From Pseudomonas capeferrum (GTDB lineage: Bacteria > Pseudomonadota > Gammaproteobacteria > Pseudomonadales > Pseudomonadaceae), in the NCBI RefSeq assembly GCF_013523055.1, contig NZ_JAAMQM010000026.1, positions 24,288 through 88,287 on the forward strand: DNA of 64,000 bases, written 5' to 3'. Position 1 is the stretch's first letter. Each line of letters opens with the position of its first letter. The notes beneath the pieces were generated by a model, which did no database searches, had not been told where the DNA came from, and saw only the letters and a program-made list of their open reading frames with translations. A program made the position numbers and the translations under genes. Below are positions 1 to 8,149 of this stretch, in pieces.

Positions 1-313
1 CAACACTCCGAGCATTGCCGCGGTGATGGAAAAGGGCGACGCCATGATTTTCTCCGGCAAGGTGGTTCATGGTGGCGGTGCCAACGTCTCCAACCGCCCG
101 CGTCGCGCGCTGACCCTGGCCTTCTGCCCGGGCTGGCTGGTGCCTGAGGAAGCCTACCCGTTTGCCGTCCCCATGGAGATGGCTCGCACGTTGAGCAAGC
201 GCGCCCAGCAAATGATTGGCTTCCGCTCGATGCACAACCAGAAACTGGGCGGCGGCACCTTGTGGAGCCTGGACTACGTTGAGCTGGCCAAAGTGCTTGA
301 GCTCGACAACTGA
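1..313 (+). CDS. Phytanoyl-CoA dioxygenase (PhyH) family protein, C-terminal part
   Basis: The reading frame is open from the left edge (frame starting at base 2) to a TGA at 311-313, so only about the last 103 residues are present. The segment holds the distal part of an Fe(II)/2-oxoglutarate dioxygenase jelly roll: a Val-Val-His followed by a glycine run, then Asn-Arg-Pro-Arg-Arg-Ala-Leu. In PhyH proteins these supply the third metal-ligand histidine and the arginine that binds 2-oxoglutarate. The first HxD motif lies outside the window, so substrate and full length cannot be judged. The aminotransferase that follows is on the same strand but separated by a REP-like palindrome, so co-transcription is uncertain. 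Confidence 0.7.
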   Translation, partial: NTPSIAAVMEKGDAMIFSGKVVHGGGANVSNRPRRALTLAFCPGWLVPEEAYPFAVPMEMARTLSKRAQQMIGFRSMHNQKLGGGTLWSLDYVELAKVLELDN

Positions 314-316
314 CCT

Positions 317-400
317 GTAGCCGCTGCCGTCAGGCTGCGCTGGCCATCCGCGCCGCCCCCTTCGCGGGCAAGCTTTGCTCCACAAGGCGGCAGCGGCTGC
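317..400. repeat. REP-like palindromic intergenic element
   Basis: Arms at 317-328 and 389-400 are complementary in 11 of 12 positions. Between them lies the phrase 'ttcgcgggcaagctttgctc', close to the core of Pseudomonas REP elements. It fills most of the gap between the dioxygenase and the aminotransferase and could end the upstream transcript or stabilise its mRNA. Confidence 0.5.
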
Positions 401-419
401 ACACTCTAGGACTTCCTGT

Positions 420-1784
420 ATGCCGCCAAACCCGCTGGCTCAAAAAGACATCGACTACCACCTTCACTCCTACACCGACGCCCGTGCCCACCAGCAAGAA
501 GGCCCGTTGATAATCGAGCGCGGCGACGGCGTGTTCGTCATCGACGACCAGGGCAACCGTTATCTTGAAGCCATGGCCGGGCTGTGGAGCACCGCCTTGG
601 GTTTCAGCGAACAGCGCCTGGTGAACGCGGCCCACCGCCAGTTGCAGACCCTGCCTTTCTACCACACGTTCAGCCACAAATCGCACCCTGCCAGCATCGC
701 CCTGGCCGAGAAGCTGATTGACCTGGCGCCAGTGCCCATGAGCAAGGTGTACTTCACCAACTCCGGCTCCGAAGCCAACGACGTGCTGGTCAAGCTGGTG
801 TGGTACCGCAACAACGCCATCGGCCAGCCACTGCGCAAGAAATTCATCAGCCGCCAGGGCGCTTACCATGGCGTCACAGGCCTCAGCGCCAGCCTCACCG
901 GCCTTGCCTCGGTGCACCAGGGTTTCGACCTGCCCCTGCCCGGCTTCCTTCACGTCAGCACCCCGCACTTCTACCGCCATGGGCTGCCCGGTGAGACCGA
1001 GGAGCAGTTCGCCGACCGCATGGCCGACGAGCTTGAGGCGCTGATCAACAGGGAAGGCGCCCACACCATCGCCGCCTTCGTCGCCGAACCCTTGATGGGC
1101 GCCGGTGGCGTGATCGTGCCGCCCGCAACTTATTGGCAAAAGATCCAGCGGGTGTGCCGTCGCCATGCCGTGCTGATCATCGCCGACGAGGTGATCTGCG
1201 GCTTCGGCCGCACCGGCAAGCTGTTCGGCTGCGAAACCTTTGGCATCGTGCCGGACGCCATGGTGCTGTCCAAGCAGCTGTCCTCGTCCTACCAGCCCAT
1301 CGCCGCCGTGCTGATCAACGACATTCTCTACCAGGGCATCGCCGACCAGAGCCATGCGCTGGGCGCGCTGGGTACCGGCTTTACCGGCAGCGGTCATCCG
1401 GTGGCCACAGCCGTGGCACTGGAAAACGTACGCATAATCGAGTCGGATAGGTTGGTGGAGCACGCCGCACGCATGGGCACTTTGCTGCACGAAGGCCTAG
1501 CCCCCCTCAAGGCGCACCCGCTGGTGGGGGAAGTACGCGGTTGCGGGCTGATCGCCGGGGTGGAACTGGTTGCGGATAAGGCCAACAAGGCGCCTTTCGA
1601 ATCCGTGGGGAAAATGGGCAAATGGTTCACCGCCCAGGCCCACGCCAACGGCCTGATCGTGCGCCCAATCGGCGACACCATCGCGCTGTGCCCGCCATTG
1701 ATCATCACCGAAAACGAAATCACTCTGTTGCTGGAGCGCTTTACGCTGACCCTGGAGCAGACCTACGCCAGGCTAAACCGGTAG
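420..1784 (+). CDS. Class III (omega) aminotransferase, PLP-dependent
   Basis: This 454-residue protein is a fold-type I aminotransferase that moves an amino group between an amine or omega-amino acid and a keto acid such as pyruvate, in the cytoplasm. Visible family marks are Asn-Ser-Gly-Ser-Glu-Ala-Asn-Asp (PLP phosphate loop), Gln-Gly-Ala-Tyr-His-Gly, Ala-Asp-Glu-Val-Ile-Cys-Gly-Phe-Gly-Arg-Thr-Gly (the Asp contacts the PLP ring nitrogen) and the Schiff-base lysine in Leu-Ser-Lys-Gln-Leu. The frame is open upstream to 375, but the ATG at 420 is chosen because the earlier stretch runs through the REP-like palindrome and has no recognisable protein content. Length fits the family. The amine substrate cannot be told from sequence. 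Confidence 0.88.
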   Translation: MPPNPLAQKDIDYHLHSYTDARAHQQEGPLIIERGDGVFVIDDQGNRYLEAMAGLWSTALGFSEQRLVNAAHRQLQTLPFYHTFSHKSHPASIALAEKLIDLAPVPMSKVYFTNSGSEANDVLVKLVWYRNNAIGQPLRKKFISRQGAYHGVTGLSASLTGLASVHQGFDLPLPGFLHVSTPHFYRHGLPGETEEQFADRMADELEALINREGAHTIAAFVAEPLMGAGGVIVPPATYWQKIQRVCRRHAVLIIADEVICGFGRTGKLFGCETFGIVPDAMVLSKQLSSSYQPIAAVLINDILYQGIADQSHALGALGTGFTGSGHPVATAVALENVRIIESDRLVEHAARMGTLLHEGLAPLKAHPLVGEVRGCGLIAGVELVADKANKAPFESVGKMGKWFTAQAHANGLIVRPIGDTIALCPPLIITENEITLLLERFTLTLEQTYARLNR

Positions 1785-2216
1785 CCGCTGCCGAAGGCTG
1801 TGCTGGAGATCTTGAGCGGGGTCGAGGGCCAGCCTTCTGGTTATCGTTTTTAAGCTTTCGTTACATGAGGCCTTCGGCGCTCACCGTTCTTCGTCGGACA
1901 GGCCACCATGCGCGAGGATATCGTGCACTACATTGCCCGCCATTCGAGCGGCTGCCGCAGTTGCTTGATGGCCTGAAGGCATTCGAACTGGCAACACGAG
2001 GTGTCGAACCGCTGGTTCGAGCAGCGGCGCTGGCCTTCGCTTTCGTGTATATCCACCGCACCCGCTTGTCCTGCGTCTGCGCGCCAACGGCTTGCCATTG
2101 CTTTTTCGTTCAGCGCCACAGCAATGCAGCAACCGCCAGTCTCCTCGCCGGAACGAAGGCCCGAGGTGAAGCTCCAAAAACCAAGCGCAGCAAAAACGCT
2201 GGCCTAGGAGGGCTCC
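1785..2216. other. Intergenic, no supported gene
   Basis: Open frames here on both strands overlap one another and lack recognisable motifs or ribosome-binding sites. A weak inverted repeat (GAAGGCTG near 1793, CAGCCTTC near 1831, then a short T-rich stretch) might end the aminotransferase transcript. Nothing else is supported. Confidence 0.4.
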
Positions 2217-2459
2217 ATGAAAACAGATACCCAGTTTCAAACCGCGATGGGTGAGGACGATCCAGTCCCTGCCTCCCCGGATCCTCTATCACCAGGTCGT
2301 ACGGACCTGAACCCGAGTGATCGGCCAGGGGTAGATGAGCTACCCGATAATGAGGGCGCCATTCCCTTGGACGAGGATGACGACGCGCTTGCTCAAGAAG
2401 AAATGACGGATGTGGATGTCGATAACGCCGAATTTGACGACCAGCCAAATCCTCGTTGA
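2217..2459 (+). CDS. Small acidic hypothetical protein
   Basis: An 80-residue frame is preceded by a strong ribosome-binding site (TAGGAGGGCTCC directly before the ATG), which is the main reason to call it. The product is very acidic, with an Asp/Glu-rich run over roughly residues 37-73 and many prolines in the first half. It is probably disordered and has no signal peptide or membrane segment. I do not recognise a family function. Confidence 0.55.
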   Translation: MKTDTQFQTAMGEDDPVPASPDPLSPGRTDLNPSDRPGVDELPDNEGAIPLDEDDDALAQEEMTDVDVDNAEFDDQPNPR

Positions 2460-2697
2460 TGACATCGATGGCAGGCGACTCGGAGCGAATCGGAGTCGCC
2501 TCTCCCTTGCGCGATATCCACGGTCCCGGAACGCAGCACGCATGGGAGATGCTCAACGCTTTCAGCGGACAAGCGCTGAAACGCTGTAGCGACCTGGCGC
2601 AGAATGCCAATACGCCGATTTCCACGAGACGCCATTGACGCTGTAAAGCCAATACGTTCAGGCCTTCAGCGACTCAGGGTCAAACCCCAGGCGTCTA

Positions 2698-3129
2698 TCA
2701 AAAAAATACTTCTTCAGCATCACGCATGAATATCTCGATCGTTTTCGGGCCAATCCCTTCAAAGGCTCCAAGACGCTTTTCGAAGTCTGCCCTGCTTTCG
2801 CTGGCTTTGCGAATATTCGCAACCTGCCCTGCATATTCATCGTTCAGTTTCTTGCTCAACTTCACCAAGCGCTCGGCAGTGGATTCGTCATAGCGGGCGT
2901 AGCCGGCCTCTCCAAGCATTTTCACCAGTTCTCCATGCGTGCAAGCCGCCAGTTTACGAGGCGTGTCACGCGTATGCTTTTCGACGATCACCCTGTAGGC
3001 GTCAGCAGCAATTTCCGAGCGGATTCGCTTACCCATCAAAAAGCTGGCGATGAACCATTTGAACAAAGAATGCTCATCGTCTTTAACCAAGTGAATATTC
3101 AGATTCGCAGCACTGATGCTCTTGCTCAC
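2698..3129 (-). CDS. Hypothetical protein with helix-hairpin-helix / endonuclease III-like fold
   Basis: A GTG start at 3127-3129 follows an excellent Shine-Dalgarno (GGAGGTGAG). The 143-residue product is helical and ends with Phe-Glu-Gly-Ile-Gly-Pro-Lys-Thr near the C-terminus. That is the Gly-Ile-Gly-Pro hairpin typical of the DNA-binding HhH motif in EndoIII/HhH-GPD enzymes. The full glycosylase set (catalytic Lys, Asp, 4Fe-4S cysteines) is not visible, and the protein is shorter than the roughly 210 residues of EndoIII. It is therefore better called a non-catalytic or divergent relative. DNA binding is inferred from the hairpin only. Confidence 0.6.
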   Translation of the reverse strand: MSKSISAANLNIHLVKDDEHSLFKWFIASFLMGKRIRSEIAADAYRVIVEKHTRDTPRKLAACTHGELVKMLGEAGYARYDESTAERLVKLSKKLNDEYAGQVANIRKASESRADFEKRLGAFEGIGPKTIEIFMRDAEEVFF

Positions 3130-3279
3130 GACTCACCTCCGGTTGGCAAAGCAAATGCCTTTCACAGTCCTCTGATAGAGAAACGAGGGCGCAGATGCCT
3201 GGCAAATCACCATACGCTTGATCAAGACGAGCCGTGGCCGTTGCCCTGCAAGCTCGTCGAACTGTCCCGTGCGGGTGTA

Positions 3280-3660
3280 TCAACCGTGCTTGCGCAATGC
3301 CTCGACCAGTTGTGCCTTGGTCATCGTAGAACGGCCCTTGATATCCTTGCTGCGAGCTTCTTTCATGAGGCTTTCCTTGGTCTGTGTCTCCAATGATTCC
3401 CCTGACGTGCGTGAGTGCCCTTCACGCGTCTTGGCAGCACGCTTGCTGGAGTCGGAGCGCGCGGACTTCTTCTCGCTCGAAGAGGTTTTCTTGCCCGAGC
3501 CTCCGGATTTTTCGCCGCCGCCGGACTGCTTGTTGACAGTGGCCCAAGCACGGGACTCGGCTTCGTCCTTGGACACGCCCTTGTGCTCGTAGCTTTCCTC
3601 GATGTGCTCCGCTTTGCGTTTTTGCTCGTTGGTGTATTGGTCCTTGCTTCCACGTGGCAT
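3280..3660 (-). CDS. Small basic, lysine/serine-rich protein with C-terminal Rho-N/SAP-like segment
   Basis: The start is taken at the ATG ending at 3660, preceded by AGGAG at good spacing; an upstream in-frame extension to 3708 lacks this. The 126-residue product has an N-terminal conserved block (Met-Pro-Arg-Gly-Ser-Lys ... Tyr-Thr-Asn-Glu-Gln-Lys). A low-complexity Lys/Ser/Gly linker follows at about residues 45-80. The C-terminal block, Lys-Glu-Ser-Leu-Met-Lys-Glu-Ala-Arg ... Thr-Lys-Ala-Gln-Leu-Val-Glu-Ala-Leu, resembles the Rho N-terminal/SAP helix-extension-helix. Such proteins are often labelled 'plasmid stabilization protein' in Pseudomonas, without firm functional support. Nucleic-acid binding is inferred from the basic linker and the C-terminal fold. 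Confidence 0.65.
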   Translation of the reverse strand: MPRGSKDQYTNEQKRKAEHIEESYEHKGVSKDEAESRAWATVNKQSGGGEKSGGSGKKTSSSEKKSARSDSSKRAAKTREGHSRTSGESLETQTKESLMKEARSKDIKGRSTMTKAQLVEALRKHG

Positions 3661-3768
3661 GACATTGACTCCTGCTTGGCCTGTATTGACTGTTGAGAAG
3701 TCACACAAGATGGGAGTGCCGGAAAAGGGACGAACGGTTGCTCACATGCGGATTCATTCAAGGCAACC

Positions 3769-3948
3769 ACTGGTCCCGATACAGGAACGCGCTGCCCCCG
3801 TGCAACGTGTGTGGTGATATCGAGACCCTGCCGCCGAGAGGGAGGTCACATCGGGATGGTCGCTCATGAACGCACCGAAGACAGATCCGCAAGGCTTCAC
3901 CCCTGAAGAAATCCGTTCGCTGCTGCGACAATATGCCGAGCCGCTGCC
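3769..3948 (+). repeat. Diverged partial copy of the 22706-22886 leader plus gene start
   Basis: Bases 3769-3948 resemble 22706-22886, including both the untranslated leader (shared 'gtgatatcgag' and 'tcgctcatgaacgcaccgaag') and the first 28 codons of the erythromycin-esterase-like gene at 22798. The similarity begins upstream of the ATG and stops abruptly after the Pro-Leu-Pro codons. Confidence 0.8.
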
Positions 3949-3991
3949 CGCCGCGAGGAAGCGGTGGGCTGAGTGCATAACTCGCGCATAG
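3866..3991 (+). pseudogene. Truncated remnant of an erythromycin-esterase-like gene
   Basis: The 41-codon frame begins Met-Asn-Ala-Pro-Lys and matches the first 28 residues of the intact protein at 22798-24135 with a handful of substitutions (for example Arg-Ser-Leu-Leu-Arg-Gln-Tyr-Ala-Glu-Pro-Leu-Pro). After that it diverges into unrelated residues and stops at TAG 3989-3991. The catalytic domain is absent, so the remnant cannot be an active esterase. It is most simply the 5' end left after a deletion or recombination that duplicated or broke the gene. Expression as a small peptide is possible but unsupported. Confidence 0.75.
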
Positions 3992-4018
3992 GTGACTGGG
4001 ATGAGTCGAGCGCTTGGA

Positions 4019-5350
4019 CTATCCCTCTTTCTTCCCTGCCTCCAGAAACTGGATCGTCACCCCTGACAGTGCACGTGCGCCCACGACTAGCGCCTTTTCA
4101 TCCACGAAGAACTGAGGATTATGGTTAGGCGCGGCGGTCGCCGGATCTTGACCATCCGGCGTTACTCCAAGGAAGAAATAGAGCCCAGGCACTTGTCGGG
4201 CGAAAAAGGAGAAGTCCTCGGAGGCCCCGATCAACGGGGTAGTAGCTACCTTGCCAGAGGCGGCTCGGGCAAGCACGGGCGCCATCTGCGTTGCAAGCCT
4301 TTCGTCGTTCATCGTGGTGCTGTAAGCCGGGACCACCGATACTTCGGCCTTTGCCCCCGCGCTTTCAGCGACCTTCTCTGCAGTGAGTTTCACGTCGCGC
4401 CCCACCTGCGCGCGCACCTTCTCGTCATAGGTACGAATGGTGCCGGCCATGTGTACCTGCTCCGGGACAATATTGGGGGCGCTGCCGCCCTGTATCATGC
4501 CAACGGTGACCACCGCTGGTGATTGGGTCAGATTGGTCCGGCGGCTCACCACAGTCTGCAGGCCAGTGATCACTTGGGCTGCGGTCACTACCGGGTCGAC
4601 GGTGTTCCAGGGCATTCCGCCATGGCCCTGCTTGCCAGTGACGGTGATCTGCAGATCATCGCTGCTGGCAGTGGTCGCGCCGGTCCGCCAGCTGAGTTCC
4701 CCTGAGAGTCCGGGCATGACGTGCACAGCGAAGATCGCATCGGGCTCAAGTTCGTGGAACACTCCCTCTTGCAGCATCAGCTGCGCGCCCCAGAGTTTGT
4801 TCTGGCCGGGCATGACCTGGCTCGAGCCCTCTTCCGAAGGCTGGAAGATGAACATTACCTTGCCAGGCAGTTCCTCGCGCATACCGGCCAGCACCTCGGC
4901 CGTGGCCATCAGCATGGCGGTGTGAGCATCGTGGCCGCACGCATGCATGACATCTACCTCTTTGCCCTGATAGATGCTGCGGGCCTTGGAGGCGAACGAC
5001 AGGTCCTCCGGTTCCTTGACTGGCAGGGCATCCATGTCGGCGCGCAAGGCCACAGTAGGTCCGGGCTTACCGCCTTCCAGAATGCCCACCACGCCAGTGC
5101 GGGCAATGCCGGTGTGGACCTTGAGGCCGAGCTTGCGCAGGTGATCTGCAACCAGGGTGGAAGTTCGTGTCTCCTGATCGCCAAGCTCTGGATGCTGGTG
5201 AATATCGCGGCGCCAGTCAATCAGCTTTCGCTCGATGGCGGTGGCGCGGCTAAATGCCTGCTTTTCGAGAGCGCTGGATTCTGCGAAAGCATTACCCAAA
5301 ACCCCCATTACCAGGCCGGCTGCCACTGTCAAAGGTAGGAACGGTCGCAC
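4019..5350 (-). CDS. Secreted M20D amidohydrolase (hippurate hydrolase / IAA-amino acid hydrolase type)
   Basis: The GTG start at 5348-5350 follows AGGAG. The 443-residue precursor has a clear signal peptide (basic Met-Arg, hydrophobic core, Ala-Phe-Ala cleavage site near residue 23), so the enzyme is probably periplasmic. The family expects a dinuclear metal amidohydrolase cleaving N-acyl amino acids. Visible marks are Leu-Arg-Ala-Asp-Met-Asp-Ala-Leu-Pro, His-Ala-Cys-Gly-His-Asp-Ala-His-Thr (Cys/His ligands), Gln-Pro-Ser-Glu-Glu-Gly, the dimerisation-domain His in Gly-Lys-Gln-Gly-His-Gly-Gly, and Gly-Ala-Ser-Glu-Asp-Phe near the end. The acyl substrate is unknown. It is separated from mmlI by about 300 bases and is probably not part of that pathway. 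Confidence 0.88.
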   Translation of the reverse strand: MRPFLPLTVAAGLVMGVLGNAFAESSALEKQAFSRATAIERKLIDWRRDIHQHPELGDQETRTSTLVADHLRKLGLKVHTGIARTGVVGILEGGKPGPTVALRADMDALPVKEPEDLSFASKARSIYQGKEVDVMHACGHDAHTAMLMATAEVLAGMREELPGKVMFIFQPSEEGSSQVMPGQNKLWGAQLMLQEGVFHELEPDAIFAVHVMPGLSGELSWRTGATTASSDDLQITVTGKQGHGGMPWNTVDPVVTAAQVITGLQTVVSRRTNLTQSPAVVTVGMIQGGSAPNIVPEQVHMAGTIRTYDEKVRAQVGRDVKLTAEKVAESAGAKAEVSVVPAYSTTMNDERLATQMAPVLARAASGKVATTPLIGASEDFSFFARQVPGLYFFLGVTPDGQDPATAAPNHNPQFFVDEKALVVGARALSGVTIQFLEAGKKEG

Positions 5351-5658
5351 TGTTTACACTCCTGGATAGGTGCAGCAGCCACTATCGGTCGCTGCCAGAA
5401 CATCAGCCTAATCGATAGCATGCTAAGAGTGTCAACCATGCGGCCCATTAGTCTGAATCTTGAAGCCAGATCGCCTTCCTCCCAAAACTTCACTGCCGCC
5501 CAGCGTTTCTGTGAGTCGAGAGTCAGTGTAGAAGATCGCTCGGTCACGACAGACAAGAAACGAACTTGCCCGCGATCACGGGCAAGGTACATGCCATACA
5601 CCGACGTAGTCCGATCGAACCTCATCGTGGCCAGGCCACACTTCCAGGGACTGCGTTT
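5351..5658. other. Intergenic region upstream of the M20 hydrolase
   Basis: This holds the presumed promoter of the minus-strand M20 gene and the 3' flank of mmlI. A short minus-strand frame (to 5625) overlaps the hydrolase start in another frame and has no motif or ribosome-binding site. No terminator hairpin with a T-run was seen. Confidence 0.35.
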
Positions 5659-5982
5659 TTACACCAGTTCTTCGGTCACAAATGGTTTTAATTGCCCAAT
5701 GAATGACTTGCCGTGCTCGAACCATGCCTTGCGCTGATCGGCTTGCAAGTAGACCTGATAGTTTGCCTCATCGAGGAACCAGCATTCACCGATCGCATGC
5801 ACAGGGCCCACATCAAGATAGGGGACATGGGTGTCGCTGGGGTTGCCTGACACCAGCCTCACTTCGTATTTGTGCAGGCCCGGCATCCCCTGGCTCATGT
5901 CGAAGTGGATAATGCATTCGCGCTTGAAGACCTCGTCGCTCATGGATTCGGGTTTCACCAACAGATACACGATTCTGATCAT
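5659..5982 (-). CDS. mmlI: 4-methylmuconolactone methylisomerase (MmlI)
   Basis: MmlI moves the methyl group of 4-methylmuconolactone to give 3-methylmuconolactone, rescuing a normally dead-end product of 4-methylcatechol ortho-cleavage. The 107-residue length, the ferredoxin-like (EthD-type) barrel pattern and the whole sequence agree closely with my memory of the Pseudomonas reinekei MT1 enzyme. The active-site residues I remember for that enzyme, His26, Tyr39, His52 and Cys67, all fall at exactly these positions here. The start codon overlaps the stop of the MFS gene (ATGA, 5979-5982), so the two are translationally coupled. Confidence 0.92.
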   Translation of the reverse strand: MIRIVYLLVKPESMSDEVFKRECIIHFDMSQGMPGLHKYEVRLVSGNPSDTHVPYLDVGPVHAIGECWFLDEANYQVYLQADQRKAWFEHGKSFIGQLKPFVTEELV

Positions 5983-7268
5983 TTGAATTTCTCGACTACG
6001 TTGTTTGAAAAGGGCTGCAACAGTGGCTCATCGACTCCTTCATCAATGGCGTCCAGGCGGATGCCTTTAGTCTCGGGCAACAACATCAAGGCAAACACCG
6101 CCAGCGCATAGGCCACCAGACAGAAGCCGCCTACTGTCTGCGAGAGGCCAAACTTGGCGGCCAGCAGACCGACGCCGGTCACGGCGAGGGCGCCAATGGA
6201 TTTACCCACGTTGTAAGAGAAGCCCATGCAGGTCGTTCGGACCTGGGTAGGAAACTGCTCGCTCAAGAACGGTCCCAGTGCTGCGAACATGCCGATCGCC
6301 AGCGCTCCGACCAAGAAGCCCATCACGTGTGCCACCACGGCATTCAAGGGTACGAACATGTAGGCGACGGTCACGATCCACGAGCCCAGTGACAGCATGA
6401 TCAAGGAAGGTCGACGCCCCAGCCGGTCCGACAGATAGGCGGTGGTGGCAAATCCGCAGAGGCTGCCCAAGGCCATGATCAGGATCGTTACAATCAGTGA
6501 CCCCTTCTCGATGCCGCGCTCAGCCATCATGGCAGGGGTCCACACCAGGATGACGTAGCAGCCCGCTTGCAAGCCGATCACCAGCAGGCTGGACAACATG
6601 CTGACCCGAATATACTTTTTCGAGAAAACCGTCCAGACCGTGGCCTTCTCGGCTTTCGATTGGCGTGCCTGTTCGAAGGCCTGCGAATCCTTGACGTTGC
6701 GACGAATGAAAATGACCACCAGCGCCGGAAGCACGCCGACCCAGAAGGCGACTCGCCAAGCGTATTCCGCTGGGACGTAAGCCAGGATCGCTGTCACGAT
6801 CAGCACCGCACCGGACCAACCCAAGGCAAAGCCTGACTGAACAAAGCCTAGCGCACGACCGCGGTTTTTCGGGTTGATGACCTCGGCCATCAAGGCCACA
6901 CCGACCGCCCACTCACCGCCAAAACCAAGCCCCTGAAGCGTGCGTGCCACCAGCAACTGCTCGAAGTTCTGGGCGAAACCAGCAACGATCCCGAAAAAGG
7001 TAAACCAGCAGACGGTAAAGATCAGGATTCGCACGCGCCCATAACGGTCGCTTAAAATGCCCGCAAACCAGCCTCCTAGCGCAGCGGAGAGAAGCGCTGA
7101 TGTGCCCACGATCCCTGCCTCGCCCTTGGTCAGGCCCCAGATGGCCATGAGAGTCGGAAGCAGGAAACTGAACATTTGCATGTCGTAGGAATCCAGGGCC
7201 CATCCTGCATAGCAGGCCCAGAAGGTTTTTTTCTCACGGGCGGTGCCGCTCTTGTACCAGGAGAACAT
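5979..7268 (-). CDS. MFS transporter, probable methylmuconolactone carrier (MmlH-like)
   Basis: A 429-residue major facilitator protein with twelve predicted membrane segments. The loop 2-3 signature Gly-Ile-Leu-Ser-Asp-Arg-Tyr-Gly-Arg-Val-Arg is present, as is its counterpart in the second half (Tyr-Leu-Ser-Asp-Arg-Leu-Gly-Arg-Arg). An N-terminal Ala-Leu-Asp-Ser-Tyr-Asp motif is typical of aromatic acid/H+ symporters. It sits in the inner membrane, and a proton-coupled uptake role is inferred. AAGGA lies just before the ATG. Overlap with mmlI makes 4-methylmuconolactone or a related lactone the likely substrate. The mml cluster of strain MT1 contains a transporter gene; the exact letter for this gene is from memory and is not assigned. 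Confidence 0.85.
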   Translation of the reverse strand: MFSWYKSGTAREKKTFWACYAGWALDSYDMQMFSFLLPTLMAIWGLTKGEAGIVGTSALLSAALGGWFAGILSDRYGRVRILIFTVCWFTFFGIVAGFAQNFEQLLVARTLQGLGFGGEWAVGVALMAEVINPKNRGRALGFVQSGFALGWSGAVLIVTAILAYVPAEYAWRVAFWVGVLPALVVIFIRRNVKDSQAFEQARQSKAEKATVWTVFSKKYIRVSMLSSLLVIGLQAGCYVILVWTPAMMAERGIEKGSLIVTILIMALGSLCGFATTAYLSDRLGRRPSLIMLSLGSWIVTVAYMFVPLNAVVAHVMGFLVGALAIGMFAALGPFLSEQFPTQVRTTCMGFSYNVGKSIGALAVTGVGLLAAKFGLSQTVGGFCLVAYALAVFALMLLPETKGIRLDAIDEGVDEPLLQPFSNNVVEKFK

Positions 7269-7369
7269 AGGAGCATCCTTATTGTTATGGGTACCTCACT
7301 GCGGGAGAGCATCACTCAGTTTCGGTTACGCGCCTATTTGACTTATTGGAAGCCTGCCTTTTGCTTTTC

Positions 7370-7981
7370 CTAATCAGTCAGGCCCAGCCCTGTCAGACCC
7401 TGTTGCGGGGCCGCTTGATCCAGCATCACCTTGATCACGCCATGCACAAGCTCTACCCGTTGTTCAGTCCTCGCCGCCACGCGGGGCAGCCACGCTTGCG
7501 CCTGATTCAGCAGCGTTACGACAGCTTTCGCGCAGCCAAGGTCCGCTCCCCAATCGCCAAGCGCCGCAGCGACCGTTTCCTCGTACCTCAACCGCTGGGC
7601 TGCGGCCTGGCCCAGCCAGGGCTCGCTCAGGGTGGGCCATTCGCGCTCCATGATCAGGAAATGGCAGGGCATGTAGCGCTGCAGTTCCAGGTGCATTTCG
7701 ATGATGGCGCGCAGTCGAGCGGGCGCAGCCACCCGCTGCTGGATCTGTTCGGCTTTGAACCGCAATAGCTCCAGCAACTCCTCGAAGAACTCGTAGAGCA
7801 ACGCCTCCTTGCTCTCGATGTGGTTATAGATCGAGCCACAAGTAACGCCCAAGGCCGAAGCCAACTCGCGCATTCCCACATTGCCATAGCCCTTGTCGGC
7901 AAACAGTGACAGCGCCTGACTGCGTGTATCCGAAAACCGGTCGATAGCCGCCTGCCTCCCTTGAAACTGTTGCGCGAGCAT
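7370..7981 (-). CDS. TetR-family transcriptional regulator
   Basis: The 203-residue product has an N-terminal TetR helix-turn-helix at about residues 20-65 (Ala-Asp-Lys-Gly-Tyr ... Val-Gly-Met-Arg-Glu-Leu-Ala ... Gly-Ser-Ile-Tyr-Asn-His-Ile-Glu-Ser-Lys-Glu-Ala-Leu). A helical ligand-binding domain follows. It is encoded upstream of, and in line with, the MFS gene and mmlI, and is divergent from the hydratase gene at 8150. It most likely represses one or both promoters in the 7982-8149 gap. TetR proteins of CoA-ester pathways often sense acyl-CoAs, so mesaconyl- or methylsuccinyl-CoA is a guess at the ligand. Confidence 0.85.
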   Translation of the reverse strand: MLAQQFQGRQAAIDRFSDTRSQALSLFADKGYGNVGMRELASALGVTCGSIYNHIESKEALLYEFFEELLELLRFKAEQIQQRVAAPARLRAIIEMHLELQRYMPCHFLIMEREWPTLSEPWLGQAAAQRLRYEETVAAALGDWGADLGCAKAVVTLLNQAQAWLPRVAARTEQRVELVHGVIKVMLDQAAPQQGLTGLGLTD

Positions 7982-8149
7982 GGCTGGACACCGCTACGAG
8001 GGCAATTTCGAAAATTGAAAGGCGGCGTTAGACCGCGCACCTCGGCGCATCTTAGGCAAAGCTTCATGCCGACTTCTGTAAAAGCAAATTCCCCCTCGAC
8101 TTCGTCCCGCTCATGATGCTGGCATCAACCGTGACCTGGGTGCAGAAGC
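7982..8149. promoter_or_regulatory. Divergent promoter region, TetR gene / hydratase gene
   Basis: This 168-base gap separates the TetR gene (minus) from the hydratase-dehydrogenase-lyase genes (plus). It must hold both promoters. No convincing perfect palindrome was found by eye. Confidence 0.4.

Noticed and set aside
330..1490. Long open frame opposite the aminotransferase
   Set aside because: It lies antisense to a well-supported gene, has no motifs and arises from high G+C codon bias.
1793..1850. Weak hairpin with a T-rich tail after the aminotransferase
   Set aside because: Arms of only 8-9 bases are about 30 bases apart, too weak to call a terminator.
5329..5625. 98-codon minus-strand frame upstream of the M20 hydrolase
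   Set aside because: It overlaps the hydrolase start in another frame, with no motif or ribosome site.
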